64,000 nt of DNA, taken from the NCBI RefSeq assembly GCF_014839805.1, contig NC_051137.1, forward strand, positions 8,483,170-8,547,169, given 5' to 3'. The notes beneath the pieces are model-generated. The model did not search any database, had not been told where the DNA came from, and worked only from the letters and a program-made list of their open reading frames with translations. Source of the DNA: Manduca sexta (lineage: Eukaryota; Arthropoda; Insecta; Lepidoptera; Sphingidae). Of the stretch, positions 53,609 through 64,000 are shown one piece after another. A program made the position numbers and the translations under genes. Each line of letters begins with the position of its first letter. Positions within the stretch are counted from its first letter, which is position 1.

Positions 53609-54188
53609 TATTCTTTCTATATTAGAAAAGTTTAATATGAAGGAGTGTAAGACCGTGGATACTCCATTAGTTTAAAATAATATGGCAAGAAGAACGGATG
53701 GTCAAGTCATAAGAATGAAGAACCATTTAAAGGGTTTTTGTGACGCAGACTGGGCAAACTGTCCAATCGACAGAAGGTCATACACCGGTTATGTTTACAA
53801 GTTAAGTGGAGGTCCAGTATCATGGGAATCCAAGAAGCAACCTACTGTTGCGTTAAGTTCGGCCGAGTCAGAATATATGGCATTAGCGTCTGCCACGAAG
53901 GAAGCGTGTTACTTACGTCGGTTTATATACGAGATAACAGGTATACTTTGTTCAGTTAACTTAGCTTCTGACAGCCAAAGTGCCATTAATCTTGTTCGAA
54001 ATCCTGTACACCACAGCAGGACGAAGCATATAGATACTAGGTTTCACTTTATTAGGGAAAAGGTATCTAATAATATTGTTAAGTTAGAATATATAAAAAG
54101 TAACGATATGCCTGCTGATGTACTAACGAAGGCCCTCGGACCTCTAGCACACAAACGATGTGTAGTTAACTTAGGTTTAGAAACTTAA
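53609..54188 (+). pseudogene. Copia RNase H domain, after a second deletion
   Basis: FNMKECKTVDTPLV near 53631-53672 is the usual linker after reverse transcriptase. It is followed at once by GFCDADWANCPIDRRSYTGY, with about 80 residues of the usual spacer missing. The RNase H has its acidic residues (DADW, SSAESEYMA, SDSQSA) and the KHIDTRFHFIRE end. The frame 53682-54188 is open (168 codons). Domain complete, but separated from gag-pol by stops. Confidence 0.9.
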
Positions 54189-54234
54189 TTATTTTATTTG
54201 TTTTGTTTCTGTCACAACTGCGATTAAGGGCGGC

Positions 54235-54411
54235 TGTTGGAGATTGTAACCTTCGTCGTGACTTATTATTTTTTATATGTTCTATTTTTAGAACTAATTG
54301 TATTTTGTTTGCCATAGTTACTTCTCTTTAGTCCGAAATAAACACTCGTGTCAATAACATCTTTTTACTAACTTTATTTAATTACTAAGAACATATACCA
54401 TATTTACAACA
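54235..54411 (+). repeat. Copia 3' LTR
   Basis: 177 bp, identical to the 5' LTR; AAAAG duplication follows. Confidence 0.93.
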
Positions 54412-54416
54412 AAAAG

Positions 54417-55637
54417 TCCTCATAATATTATTTTAAACATAACCTTACTAATACTCAGTGCAAAAATCAAACGCTTCAGCGGGTGCACTCAATAGAGTTA
54501 CGTGATAATAAAATAGTAATAGCGTAGCGTGATAATGAAATAGTAGTAACAGTTAGCATAACTTTTTACTGTCGAGTGACTTAGCAAACTCCAGTTAAAT
54601 GTTAGTAAGTTACTGAGACCCGTGTCTAAACTGCCATAGCTTACGTAACAGCTAGCCCCCGAGAATTAGGTATACCTAAACGTTTAATAATTAGGTTCAC
54701 GTTAATATCTTAGTAAAATTCTTATGTCTAACAATTATGTAGTGCGCTAGTATATTATAATTAATGTGCATATACATATGTGTACTATATTATCTGTTTT
54801 AGGTACTTATAAATAAATCGCAAAGCTATGCTTAGTTAAAATACAGATTTACTCGATCAGCTGTAAGTCAAAACTCGCCATCTTGCCTCTTAATAAGGTT
54901 TCAACTAGGAAACCGGTGATGTTTTAGACAGCTATATAAGCAATTCTTAATCACCTTAACGCAAAAACACGTTTATAAGTACGACTGTATATATGTATTA
55001 TAACTGTTTAGACATCCTCAATTAAAGTAAGTTCAATACAAATTGAAGCTACTAAATGATATTTAGATACATCATACAATGTGCTTCACTCTACCCATCG
55101 ATTATATTGACACGAAGGTATTTTTTTTTCTTCACAATGGTTAGGGTATCGTGGTATTGTCAAGCGGGCTTTGTTTAAGTGAGAGTGCTTGACTCTCAAA
55201 GCTATTGAAAATTTAAACTTCAGCATGCAATTATGTTGCCCCTTTTTTACAAAAAAATCGTTGTAACTCTGCGTTGTAGCTGTAACATCGAAAATTATAT
55301 TTTTAAACCAACTATAAAGCGCTGGCTCTAAATAGGAATAAAGTTCAACAAGCTAATTATTCCTAGGTATGTGAGTAAAAAAATCTACGACAGAAGATTC
55401 AATGGTCTAGCTGCAGTAGCGAAATTTATCTACAAAGTTAATTTTCATTAAAATTTACTAGATCTGAAGAACTATGAATCCACGCAATGGCACACAAGAT
55501 GCATAATTTATAGCAAAAATCGGCAAACGAGCAATTAGGTCACTTAATATTCAATAGTATCCGTCGTCCGTAATCACAATAGCAGCTAAATAATGGATCG
55601 GAAATGAAGTATTTTCGTCTCCAGAAATATTTGCTCG
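54417..55637. other. Upstream flank of the receptor gene, no gene seen
   Basis: AT-rich. An untranslated first exon or promoter of the receptor could lie here or beyond; I cannot place it from sequence alone. Confidence 0.4.
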
Positions 55638-56051
55638 ACAGGGTCATTTTGTTATTGCGTTACTAAATGAAACCACATATTTATCTACTTGAAAATAACA
55701 TTTTACAATAAGTTACATGAATCGTAGATGTTAAATAAAAAAGTGTAAGTTTCGAATAAAATAAATATTAATAAAAAATAATTTTAACTTTACGCGCCCT
55801 AATGCCATTACTTCTACTCTAAGATAATTCGTCGCAGCGGCAACATTATACTTTCAGTCAGAAATATACCCACGCACACGCCATATTCGCATTAAACTAC
55901 AAAATGATCAACAAAAAATCAGAAAACTAAAACCAGGATTTTTGGTGAAAATATTCGTTACTAATGGGTGATTTTGATGATGGCACAATGTCAGCAAAGG
56001 TGAAGACGAGTATGTAGTTTCATTTTGTAACGCATGTTAAAATGACCCTGT
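55638..56051 (-). mobile_element. MITE with about 40-bp terminal inverted repeats
   Basis: The left end ACAGGGTCATTTTG, GCGTTACTAAATGAAACCAC is mirrored at the right as GTTTCATTTTGTAACGC and AAAATGACCCTGT. Its 414-bp body matches the truncated copy at 30630-30901 in reverse. No coding capacity. I could not identify a clear target duplication. Confidence 0.78.
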
Positions 56052-57720
56052 ATATAAAACGCAATGGTAGTCCGTTAATATATGTTAAAAAAATCGGCAC
56101 AGTGGTACTGTTCGTGCCGAGGCAGCACATTCATTGAAATAAAACTAAAAAAAAGCACATTCATATTGTAAATAAATTAGGTCTCTAATAATCGATGAAC
56201 ACTGGGTCTCTATACGTTGGTCCTGCGATCGGGTGTGAACAATAATTAACTTTCAATCAAGCTTCCTCTTCAGCAACAACCATTATTAATCACGATTTTA
56301 ATTCATTACTGTTATTTTACTAATTGTTACGGCAAATTATTTGAGAGTTGAGAGAATATAGAAGGAACACTTCTCATTAACTTAGTGGTAATTTTAAAAT
56401 GTTTTGTAAGTTCTAAACTACCTCACGACTCAGTTGTTTTTATTATTAAGTCCAAAATGGATGTGAAATATTTTCGAAATTCAGCCGAATAATATTAATA
56501 TTAAATATTATTTATATATATAGCGTGCTATACCATATCCGTAGCTTCACGTATTTAAGTTTAAAAAATTGTTAAAAAAATATCTTTTATAAAATTTTTC
56601 TTTGATACATCAACCTCCGGAACGATCCGCAACACCCTTTTAAGAATACCAGCCCAAATATGCTTTACGCTTGGAATATACGAGTATTCCGCAAGCGAGA
56701 ATTTATTTTAATGAGATTTCCGACTTCATCTAAAAGCCGTAGAGTAACTGAGATAGTTGAATTAAGGAAAACGAAACATAAATTGGTAGAGATAACATAA
56801 AGGCAATATACTTTTTTCAACAACCGCAGCAACTAATTAATATTTTGTGACATTTATATCTAATGCTAAAATGTACATACGTTTTGAAATGCACTTGATA
56901 TTTGTAACTATGAACGAAACAAAATCACAAACTAACTCACAACACGACAATAAAATTACTGAGATGCAAGTACCGCTGTCCTCGAATTGAATTCATTCAC
57001 GATATTCTTTGTATATAATGACAATATTCCTCGTGGACATCTACGATAGTCGTCGCAGTAATCTGGGATCAATTGCTAAGATCCTGTAGTGTAACTACGG
57101 TCGTGGACAGTTCAAAAATCATTGTTGTCTCTCTGAGAGAGTATTAAGTCAAGTGGCCTTCGACAGGTCACGAAAATCGGATAAATTACGCTCAATTGGC
57201 TACGAAAAGATACCGGACGAAAATCGAGACGAGACAGGTAAACTAAGTTTCGTTGTGTCCCTGAATTTTTAGCAAATTTTTCGTAAGATTGCTGGAAGGA
57301 ATTGTATTTGTATGTACCTATCAAAATATGTATCAATAAAGGATACATACGTAACCTGTGCTTTTGGCACGTCCCTGTGATTTGATTTATGATATGAAGA
57401 AATACACGAATAAATAAATATTGTCATACAACTATGAGAAAGATCTGAATCAATGTCATTTGATTTGTTTATTAAAAACAATAACAAATCACAAATTACA
57501 AAATTGTAGTAAAGACACAGGGGTGATTCACGGTGCCCTTAGACAGCTTTATTTCTGTTTGTATACTAATATTTTCTGGTAGGTATCAGTACAAAAAAAT
57601 GAAATCTAATATTCGTACAATAAAATTTTAGAAAGTAGTTCTATGATTGTTTTAATTAATTACATAAATACACGAACAAAACTAACGTAGCTTCGAAAAG
57701 CCAAATATTAGAAACACTGT
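56052..57720. other. No recognised gene
   Basis: AT-rich. A 78-codon minus frame at 57112-57348 has no motif. Confidence 0.5.
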
Positions 57721-57724
57721 TTAA

Positions 57725-58083
57725 GGCGATACCTCAAGGTCCATTTTCATACATTTTGTTTCGGCTTTAATCTGGGTAACTAAACAAGTGTTGGCAAGTA
57801 AAGAATTTAAATTCACGTCTAGTTAGTGATTAGTTCTCGCAGTTGAAAGAAAAACGTAAAAATAATTAATAATCATGGATATTTCGGCCTTTAAAATTTA
57901 ATATGACGAAATTTTAAAGGCAGAAATATCCACGATTATTAATTATTTTTACATTTTTCTTTCAACTGCGAGAACTAATCACTAACTAGACGTGAATTTA
58001 AATTCTTTACTTGCCAATACTTGTTTAGTTACCCAGATTAAAGGTGAAACAAAATGTATGAAAATGGACCTTGAGGTATCGCC
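57725..58083. mobile_element. Palindromic TTAA-flanked MITE, copy A
   Basis: 359 bp between TTAA at 57721-57724 and 58084-58087. Almost the entire element is one palindrome: arms of about 174 bases with 6 mismatches around a short loop (AATATGACG, near 57900). The tips read GGCGATACC on both arms. TTAA suggests mobilisation by a piggyBac- or Kolobok-type transposase, not present here. Confidence 0.9.
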
Positions 58084-58087
58084 TTAA

Positions 58088-58627
58088 ACTACAACTTCTC
58101 TAGTTTGCATTTTTAATATAGGGATTTAAAACATTAATGGTAATATGTGGCTCGAGTGAAAACAAGTTATATCAGACGGGAAATCGTTTGGAAAAAGATA
58201 TTAATTAAACTCCATCTCTTTTGTATCTGCTGTTATAGACGCTTGTAGTTAGTAACATAATTTAATTTGAAACACTTCACGGTAACCACTTGATCATTTA
58301 CACATGAGTAAAATGCGAATTTTCATACGAAATTAATTTTGAAATATTATCATTTAGCCGAAATACTCGTACTATCTTCAACGTGGGTGATAATGTAGTT
58401 TAATTAGAACGTGTTACTATACGCCTGACGGACGTTAATCATTTTTTATTATTAATTTGACATTCAGTTTTGATCGAGGCCATATAAACGTAATTTGCGT
58501 AGGTTTTTTTGATAGCAAGTATAATTATAATTTGTAAGTACAGATCTGTAGCTCAACAAATGTAGTAAAAGTATTTTTAAACGTAGTAGTCATAGTATTT
58601 ATAATCATTCAAAAAGAGAGTTGTGAC
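58088..58627. other. No recognised gene
   Basis: AT-rich spacer between a MITE and a SINE; nothing identified. Confidence 0.5.
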
Positions 58628-58840
58628 CGCCACTGAATGCAGTATTTCATTGCATGCGCGGTATGATTAACACCCTGAGGTCATGGTTACCAATCCCGGA
58701 TCGAGCATAGTGATATTGTGTTTCTCAGCTCAGTGTCGACCTGGAGTTTGAAATTTGTGCACGAAATGGCGATGATTTCGCCTACTATCACATCATGGAG
58801 CGAAATACACATGCCGAAAAGTAGAAAAACTAGTTTCACC
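58628..58840 (+). mobile_element. Degenerate SINE, family B-like
   Basis: GTTACCAATCCCGGATCGAG (decayed B box), AGTGATATTGTGTTTCTCAG, CTCAGTGTCGACCTGGAGT, TGAAATTTGTGCACGAAATG and CTATCACATCATGGAGCG, CACATGCCGAAAAGTAG. This block order is a tRNA-derived SINE common in moths. Many substitutions: an old copy. Confidence 0.6.
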
Positions 58841-60684
58841 TTTGCATATTCTTTGGGATCAAAATGTATATTTTTCTAATTAGCTCAAAAAGCTATTTAT
58901 GACTATAATAGATAATTATAAATATTATTTATTTGTCGCTCCGCTTGACAGTGTATAATATCAAAAAATATAAACAAACATTAGTTAATTTTAGATTGCA
59001 AATATTTCATAAAATCGACGCAACTATCGCAGATCTCAAAATACAGGTATAACCGTATTCACAAACAATACTATGAGGACTCATAATGAGCCCGAATATG
59101 TGTTGACAAATTTCATAGTCTTGTTTAGCTTTGTTTATCTCACAGCCAATTAGACTAAAGTTGTATCACAATATAAACCAATCACAGCGCCGCGTTTTAT
59201 CCCATGCTTACGAACTGAGAAGGTTGTCATGCCAGAAGCATTGAGAAATATATTTTTACTAACACTATTGTTTTGTTGAGTAACGTTTGTAAACGTTACT
59301 TTGGACGTTGATCTCTGGTCTAAGATTTGGCTAAGACCCAGGGCAGCCTGACACGACTCACATCATGCACGTACAAGACTTCGGACAGTGGCTTGTACAG
59401 TTTCATGTACGATTGTTTCTTCTTATCAATAACACGTAATGGTGGACGTGCAGAGCTATGTACAGATTAATCCCAAAGGCTACAGTTGTCCCGCTTCTCC
59501 GATATCTACTACCTACCTCATCGACACCAACTACTACGTAAAGAGATTCCGTTGATAAACTAAATTCAAACAGTTTTTGGTTATACCGACGGTACGCAAT
59601 ACATTATTTAGTCAAAGTTATTTATATTTAACCTAAACTTCTGGTGAGACTATGTCTAAGAATATGTCCAATAATAAATAAATAATGTTCCTTATTGTGT
59701 CAATTAAGGGGAGGATACATTAATAGCGGCATCTTTTTAATTGAAAGAATCTAAAATTCGGAAAATTATCCATTCTAAAAACACGTAGTTGGACTAAAAT
59801 ACATTATTATCAACAATTGAGATAGTTGCAATTGTAAACCGTCGCACGCTGTATCAGACTCATGAGGCGCACATAACCTTTACAATTCGTAAGTGCATCG
59901 TCTTCATCTTTGTCAAATCTTTTGGGGTTAACAACGTAAGCTTCTATGTTTGATTTTGCTAAGAGCATGTTTACAAATCAACATAGCTCCGATGTGGCCC
60001 TATCAATCTCTAGGGTTCAGATTAATGCGACAATGGTCTCGCTATTACATAATATTTATAGCTCAGTACATACATTTTTCACTAATAGATAGATATCACA
60101 ATGCCGCTATATTTTTCTTAATTTATAAAAACCAAACGTGTTGTACAAATTAGTATTAATATGAACCTTTATTGGATGAATATTTACTCGCCTGTACCGA
60201 CAGGCAATTTATATATATCAGGTACTAAAGTTAACAAAAAATATTACTCGATTGATTTTTACGTATGTTTAAGAAAATATTATCAGAAAATTACCTTTTA
60301 ATTGGCAGTGTGCATAAACTAGTAAATATTTATGCATTAAATGTACATAATAATACTACACAATCAACACATTTTGTTTCTCAAAAAATAAGTAAAGAAA
60401 AGCGGCCTTGGGGTCCTAAACGAAAAATAAGGCATCTTACCAGAGCACTACGAAACTGACGCCCCAAGCGATTCCGCTTTATGCTACCACTTACAAGTGT
60501 CAAAAATAAACAACGATTTTATAGATTTCATTTGGTTTTTTATAAGCATTGAAATTTTGCGACCGTAATATCTTAGCTCTAAATACTTTTGTCGGTTGTG
60601 AGCGAACAGGATTCTTTAGGCCGATAAGCGTTATACATTTACTGGTAATCCTATAAATAAATATTTTGGACATTTACTTTGTCT
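58841..60684. other. No recognised gene
   Basis: Mostly AT-rich. A region near 59041-59280 (starting ACAGGTATAACCGTATTCAC) may be an old MITE. Short open frames at 59950 and 60265 have no motif. Confidence 0.45.
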
Positions 60685-61030
60685 ATAATAGCGGCGATAG
60701 CCTAGTTGGTTGTGGAACGGACTGCCGAGACGAATGCCCGCAGGTTCAAATCCCAAGGGCAGACACCTCTGCCTTTTCTAAAAATTATGTGTGTATTCTT
60801 TGTGAATTATCGCTTGCTTTAACGGTGAAGGAAAACATCGTAAGGAAACCTGCACATCTGACAAGTTCTCTATAGGAATTTCGAAGGTGTGTGAAGTCTA
60901 CCAATCCGCATAGGCTAGCGCTAGGCTAGCGTGGTGGACTAAGGCCTAATCCCTCTTAGTAGTAAAGGAGGCCCGTGCCCAGCAGTGGGACAGTATATAA
61001 TACAGGACTGATATTATTATTTATTTATTA
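60685..61030 (+). mobile_element. SINE family A, copy 4
   Basis: Head GCGGCGATAGCCTAGTTGG, B box AGGTTCAAATCCC, full body and ATT-rich tail. It includes a small local duplication (TAGGCTAGCG repeated near 60910-60928). TTACTTTGTCT occurs just before (about 60674) and just after (about 61028), the likely target duplication. A 69-codon frame inside is not a gene. Confidence 0.88.
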
Positions 61031-61108
61031 CTTTGTCTTAGTTTTTTTTATCTGTTACCCTTCGCTCAATTTAAATTGACGTATAACGTTGTTACCATTT
61101 CCATTTAA

Positions 61109-61454
61109 GGTGGTAGCTCAAGGTCCATTTTCATACATTTTGTTTCGGCTTTAATCTGGGTAACTAAACAAGTATTGGCAAGTAAAGAATTTAAATTCAC
61201 GTCTAGTTAGTGATTAGTTCTCGCAGTTGAAGAAAAATGTAAAATAATTAATAATCATGGATATTTCGGCCTTTAAAATTTAATATGACGAAATTTTAAA
61301 GGCAGAAATATCCATGATTATTAATTATTCTTTCAACTGCGAGAACTAATCACTAACTAGACGTGAATTTAAATTCTTTACTTGCCAATACTTGTTTAGT
61401 TACCCAGATTAAAGCCGAAACAAAATGTATGAAAATGGACCTTGAGCTACCACC
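61109..61454. mobile_element. Palindromic TTAA-flanked MITE, copy B
   Basis: 346 bp between TTAA at 61105-61108 and 61455-61458. Same family, orientation and loop as copy A 3 kb away, but both tips read GGTGGTAGC. Short deletions occur in the A-rich part of each arm. The near-loop mismatch (CGGCC versus CTGCC) is shared with copy A. Confidence 0.9.
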
Positions 61455-61458
61455 TTAA

Positions 61459-63295
61459 GTCGCTTGAAAGTCTCATTATCCCTGAGCTGTTACCGGGCAG
61501 ACTTAAGTTCACGATAAAAAAAAACTATTTTAGACTTTAGTAAATTTTCTAATTACATAAACTCCTATTTCTATTAAAATTTAAGGATCATTAGTTATAT
61601 TTTAGGTACCTTGTTATATATTCTAGGTCAACACTATAATAGGTTAGTTATGAGTGAATAAAACTGCATTGTATTGATAATGTTTTTTGAACTCGTGTAA
61701 TAACAGAGTTAGTACTACAAAAGTAATGTGTGATGTATGATGCGTTTGTGCTCGTATGAGCATGTAGTATGAACATTTTAAGAAATTATTTAGTATAAGA
61801 TATATTGTTTGAAATCCGTCAATAGAATTATTTTGAACTGCATATTATGAAGAGAATTTAAGAATAAAGAATTTAAAAATAAATGATATGTACTTCAGTC
61901 TATGATTTGGTTGATACGATGTTTTTTATGTAAATATGAAAGGCAATCAAGTCGAGACCCGTATGCAAGCAAAGAGATATCTTTGTCCATGCACGAGGCC
62001 TTCAAAGCGGGGGTTAATTTTATAAAATCCTTTTGTTACATATTAAATTGTGGAAATTTTAATACAGTGTTGTATAATGACTGTTAAGCTTATTAAGAGA
62101 TTCTCGCCGAAAATAAAAATATAAAAATCTTCGATTCAGCATATCTAATGTTAAATCCCACCTTAATTCATGACATAATAATTGCTTAGTTTTTGCGTTG
62201 ATCTTTCAGTAACTTTTTTACATAAAGAAAAATAAATTACCGTTCCCAGTCTAATAATAAATTCCCATTATCTATAAATCACATAAATTCGATAGACAAG
62301 TTTGGCAAGAGGTTATCAGTTAAAAAAGATTTTACAAAATTCCCTTTAGAAGTGTGATATATCGGGCGAGATTGAATTGATAGAGCAATTTCGAAGGAAA
62401 TAGATATTGAAATAGGTAACTTACACCTTAGTAATGTATCTAGGATCTGGAGACTTAGGAAATGATAATATTATGTTGAAGTAATGATGAGTTGTAAAGT
62501 ATCATAAACATCTTAATTTAATATTAAAAATATTGTATATTAGTCTACCATTGTTCGTTAGTAAAGTTAAAAGTTACGCCATTCACCAACTCAATATACA
62601 CACTAATACTAATTTTATAAAAATCATTTTTCACATAAAGAAAGTTGTCAAGTTTCATTTAAAAACGTTAAGCCAGGCTTTAACTACCCATTTTCTTCAT
62701 GAAGGAAGTAACAAATCAATTAGGTTGTCAAGCTTTTGTATTAACTGGGATAAAACGTAAGCTCATGTATTGATCCTTGAAGGCTTGAAGAGAAGCACAA
62801 ACTGTACAGTCTCGTTTCCCTGAGCTTATTTATACGCGTGCCTCTAATATGCTACAAAGATTGTCACAATCAAAAAAATACACGAAAATATCACTTCAGG
62901 CAGCTATGGTGTGTTTTTTGAATCAACAAACCAATAAGAAATATATTTGCCCTAACTGAAAATCGAACCCAGTGCAGACAGGTATACAACGACCAGATCA
63001 AAAAACATTTATTATTGTATTAAATCATGTAATAACAGCGTAACGCTGTTTATTTTGTGTATGGAAAACGAGGTACTTTAAATTCATTGCGACATCAACT
63101 TAATTATTATTGAATCGCTTGGTGGGTGGAATCGATTTTTTTGATTACAGTATCACAATATGAATTATGATAATATATTATGTAGGTAATTTTAACCTAT
63201 CAATAAGTAGTTTATGGTGCAATTAACAAAATAAGCGGTTTCGTAGATTTATATATAATTATGGATTTTAAGTATTATATTTTCCCAAAATAATA
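61459..63295. other. No recognised gene
   Basis: AT-rich. No exon or nameable repeat seen on either strand. Confidence 0.45.
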
Positions 63296-63430
63296 GATTA
63301 AAACCTTTCTTGAGAAATATACATTTCATAACGAAAATTTCATCCAAATAGGATCAGTAGTTTTTGAGCAAATTATACACACACAAACATACATACGGGC
63401 TGAATACAGAACCTCTTTTTTGAAAGTAGG
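63296..63430 (+). mobile_element. RTE-like LINE tail fragment
   Basis: AAAATTTCATCCAAATAGGA, CAGTAGTTTTTGAGC, ACACACACAAACATACATAC: the usual end of RTE-type repeats in moths. No coding part. Confidence 0.5.
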
Positions 63431-63850
63431 ATAAAAATATACATATTTTTTATAAAGTAAACTGAAATATATTTTGTTGAACTAATATAAAGTAGACACA
63501 CGACATGACACAAAATCATCTCGTGCCGGGGAACTTAGTTATTGGGAAAAAAATAAAAAAGATTTCAATGTTCCTACGTCGCGTCGTCTACGTTTTTCAC
63601 TCGGTTATCACTTGAATGTGGTGTCGGCGCAACACATGTTTTCACTTTTCACGTTTGTAGAAACGATTTGGCTCGTGTTTACGAGGGGCCGCCTACCTGA
63701 CAATTCCACCTCTAACCCTCTAAATCGTTTTAAAAAACCTCACTCGAAGTTTTGTCTAGCACACACCTACGCTGCCATTAGCCACAGGAGTCGATGCCAA
63801 CAATTCCATAAGAAGTAAACTCTTTATTGCAAATACTAATTATATGCCAT

Positions 63851-64000
63851 ACTAGATGTTGCTCGCGGTTTTGTGCACGTAAATGCCTTTCTCGCTACAA
63901 AAGCCCCTAAATCACTATAGCGATCCATTTTCAATAAATATGGAAAAAATTTGATTATGAAAATCAAATATTTCTTACGGAAGCAAGATATTATGATAAG
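63851..64000 (+). mobile_element. Interspersed repeat (TTGCTCGCGG family), runs off the window
   Basis: CTAGATGTTGCTCGCGG, CCTTTCTCGCTACAAAAG, AAATCACTATAGCGATCC resemble 19196-19330. Probably Helitron- or RTE-derived; truncated by the window end. Confidence 0.45.

Larger units (their letters stand above)
50562..54411 (+). mobile_element. Ty1/copia LTR retrotransposon, internally deleted
   Basis: 177-bp LTRs at 50562-50738 and 54235-54411 are identical, start TGTTGG and end ACAACA, and are flanked by the 5-bp duplication AAAAG (50557-50561 and 54412-54416). The order is gag, protease, integrase, reverse transcriptase, RNase H, as in copia. Most of the reverse transcriptase is missing, so it is a non-autonomous derivative of about 3.85 kb. 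It sits 308 bp upstream of the acceptor of receptor exon 1 and is antisense to the receptor. AAGGGCGGC before the 3' LTR may serve as polypurine tract. Confidence 0.94.

Overview
The window is AT-rich nuclear DNA of an insect, almost certainly a lepidopteran (moth or butterfly). This rests on tRNA-derived SINEs with ATT-repeat tails, Helitron-type repeats ending in AAAAGCTAG, RTE-like tails, palindromic TTAA-flanked MITEs, a Penelope fragment and a mariner, around a clearly insect neuropeptide receptor.

The one host gene I can support is on the minus strand and fills most of the window: a class A GPCR whose closest match from memory is the insect trissin receptor (TrissinR). I assembled six coding exons from splice sites and receptor motifs: exon 1 (49973-50216), exon 2 (40336-40481), exon 3 (37840-37999), exon 4 (36055-36252), exon 5 (8815-8973) and exon 6 (6480-6971). 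They give seven helices, a disulphide cysteine pair, an ERY motif and NPLLY. The implied protein is about 465 residues. Exons 2 and 5 are too short or lack a suitable start codon and had to be found by motif and splice phase. Exon 2 has one extra T in a TTT run (40461-40463), which shifts the frame in helix 1 and creates a TGA at 40393-40395. It is either a base-calling/assembly error or a null allele.

Layout: 1-6.4 kb holds a SINE, a Penelope-like 3' fragment and the gene's 3' flank. From 6.5 to 9 kb are exons 6 and 5. From 9 to 36 kb is the 27-kb intron 4, packed with repeats: two SINEs, palindromes, tandem duplications, Helitron/RTE repeats, a MITE, a 10.4-kb Ty3/Gypsy insertion, another SINE and a mariner. 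From 36 to 40.5 kb are exons 4, 3 and 2. Intron 1 (40.5-50 kb) carries LINE fragments and hairpins. Just upstream of the first coding exon is a deleted Ty1/copia element (50562-54411). From 54.4 to 64 kb I see no gene, but MITEs and SINEs, including two copies of one long palindromic MITE.

The most striking structure is the Gypsy insertion at 19939-30384. It has 172-bp LTRs identical at every base and a 5-bp target duplication (GGCAC), yet its coding region is broken. Its leader holds a 4.9-kb TTAA-flanked DNA transposon with a ruined Mutator-like transposase. That transposon contains a long inverted repeat, one arm of which is split by a 742-bp Helitron. Identical LTRs around old decayed cargo suggest that the composite moved as one unit, or that the LTRs were converted. 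The copia copy shows the same contrast: identical 177-bp LTRs, AAAAG duplication, and a polyprotein missing most of its reverse transcriptase.
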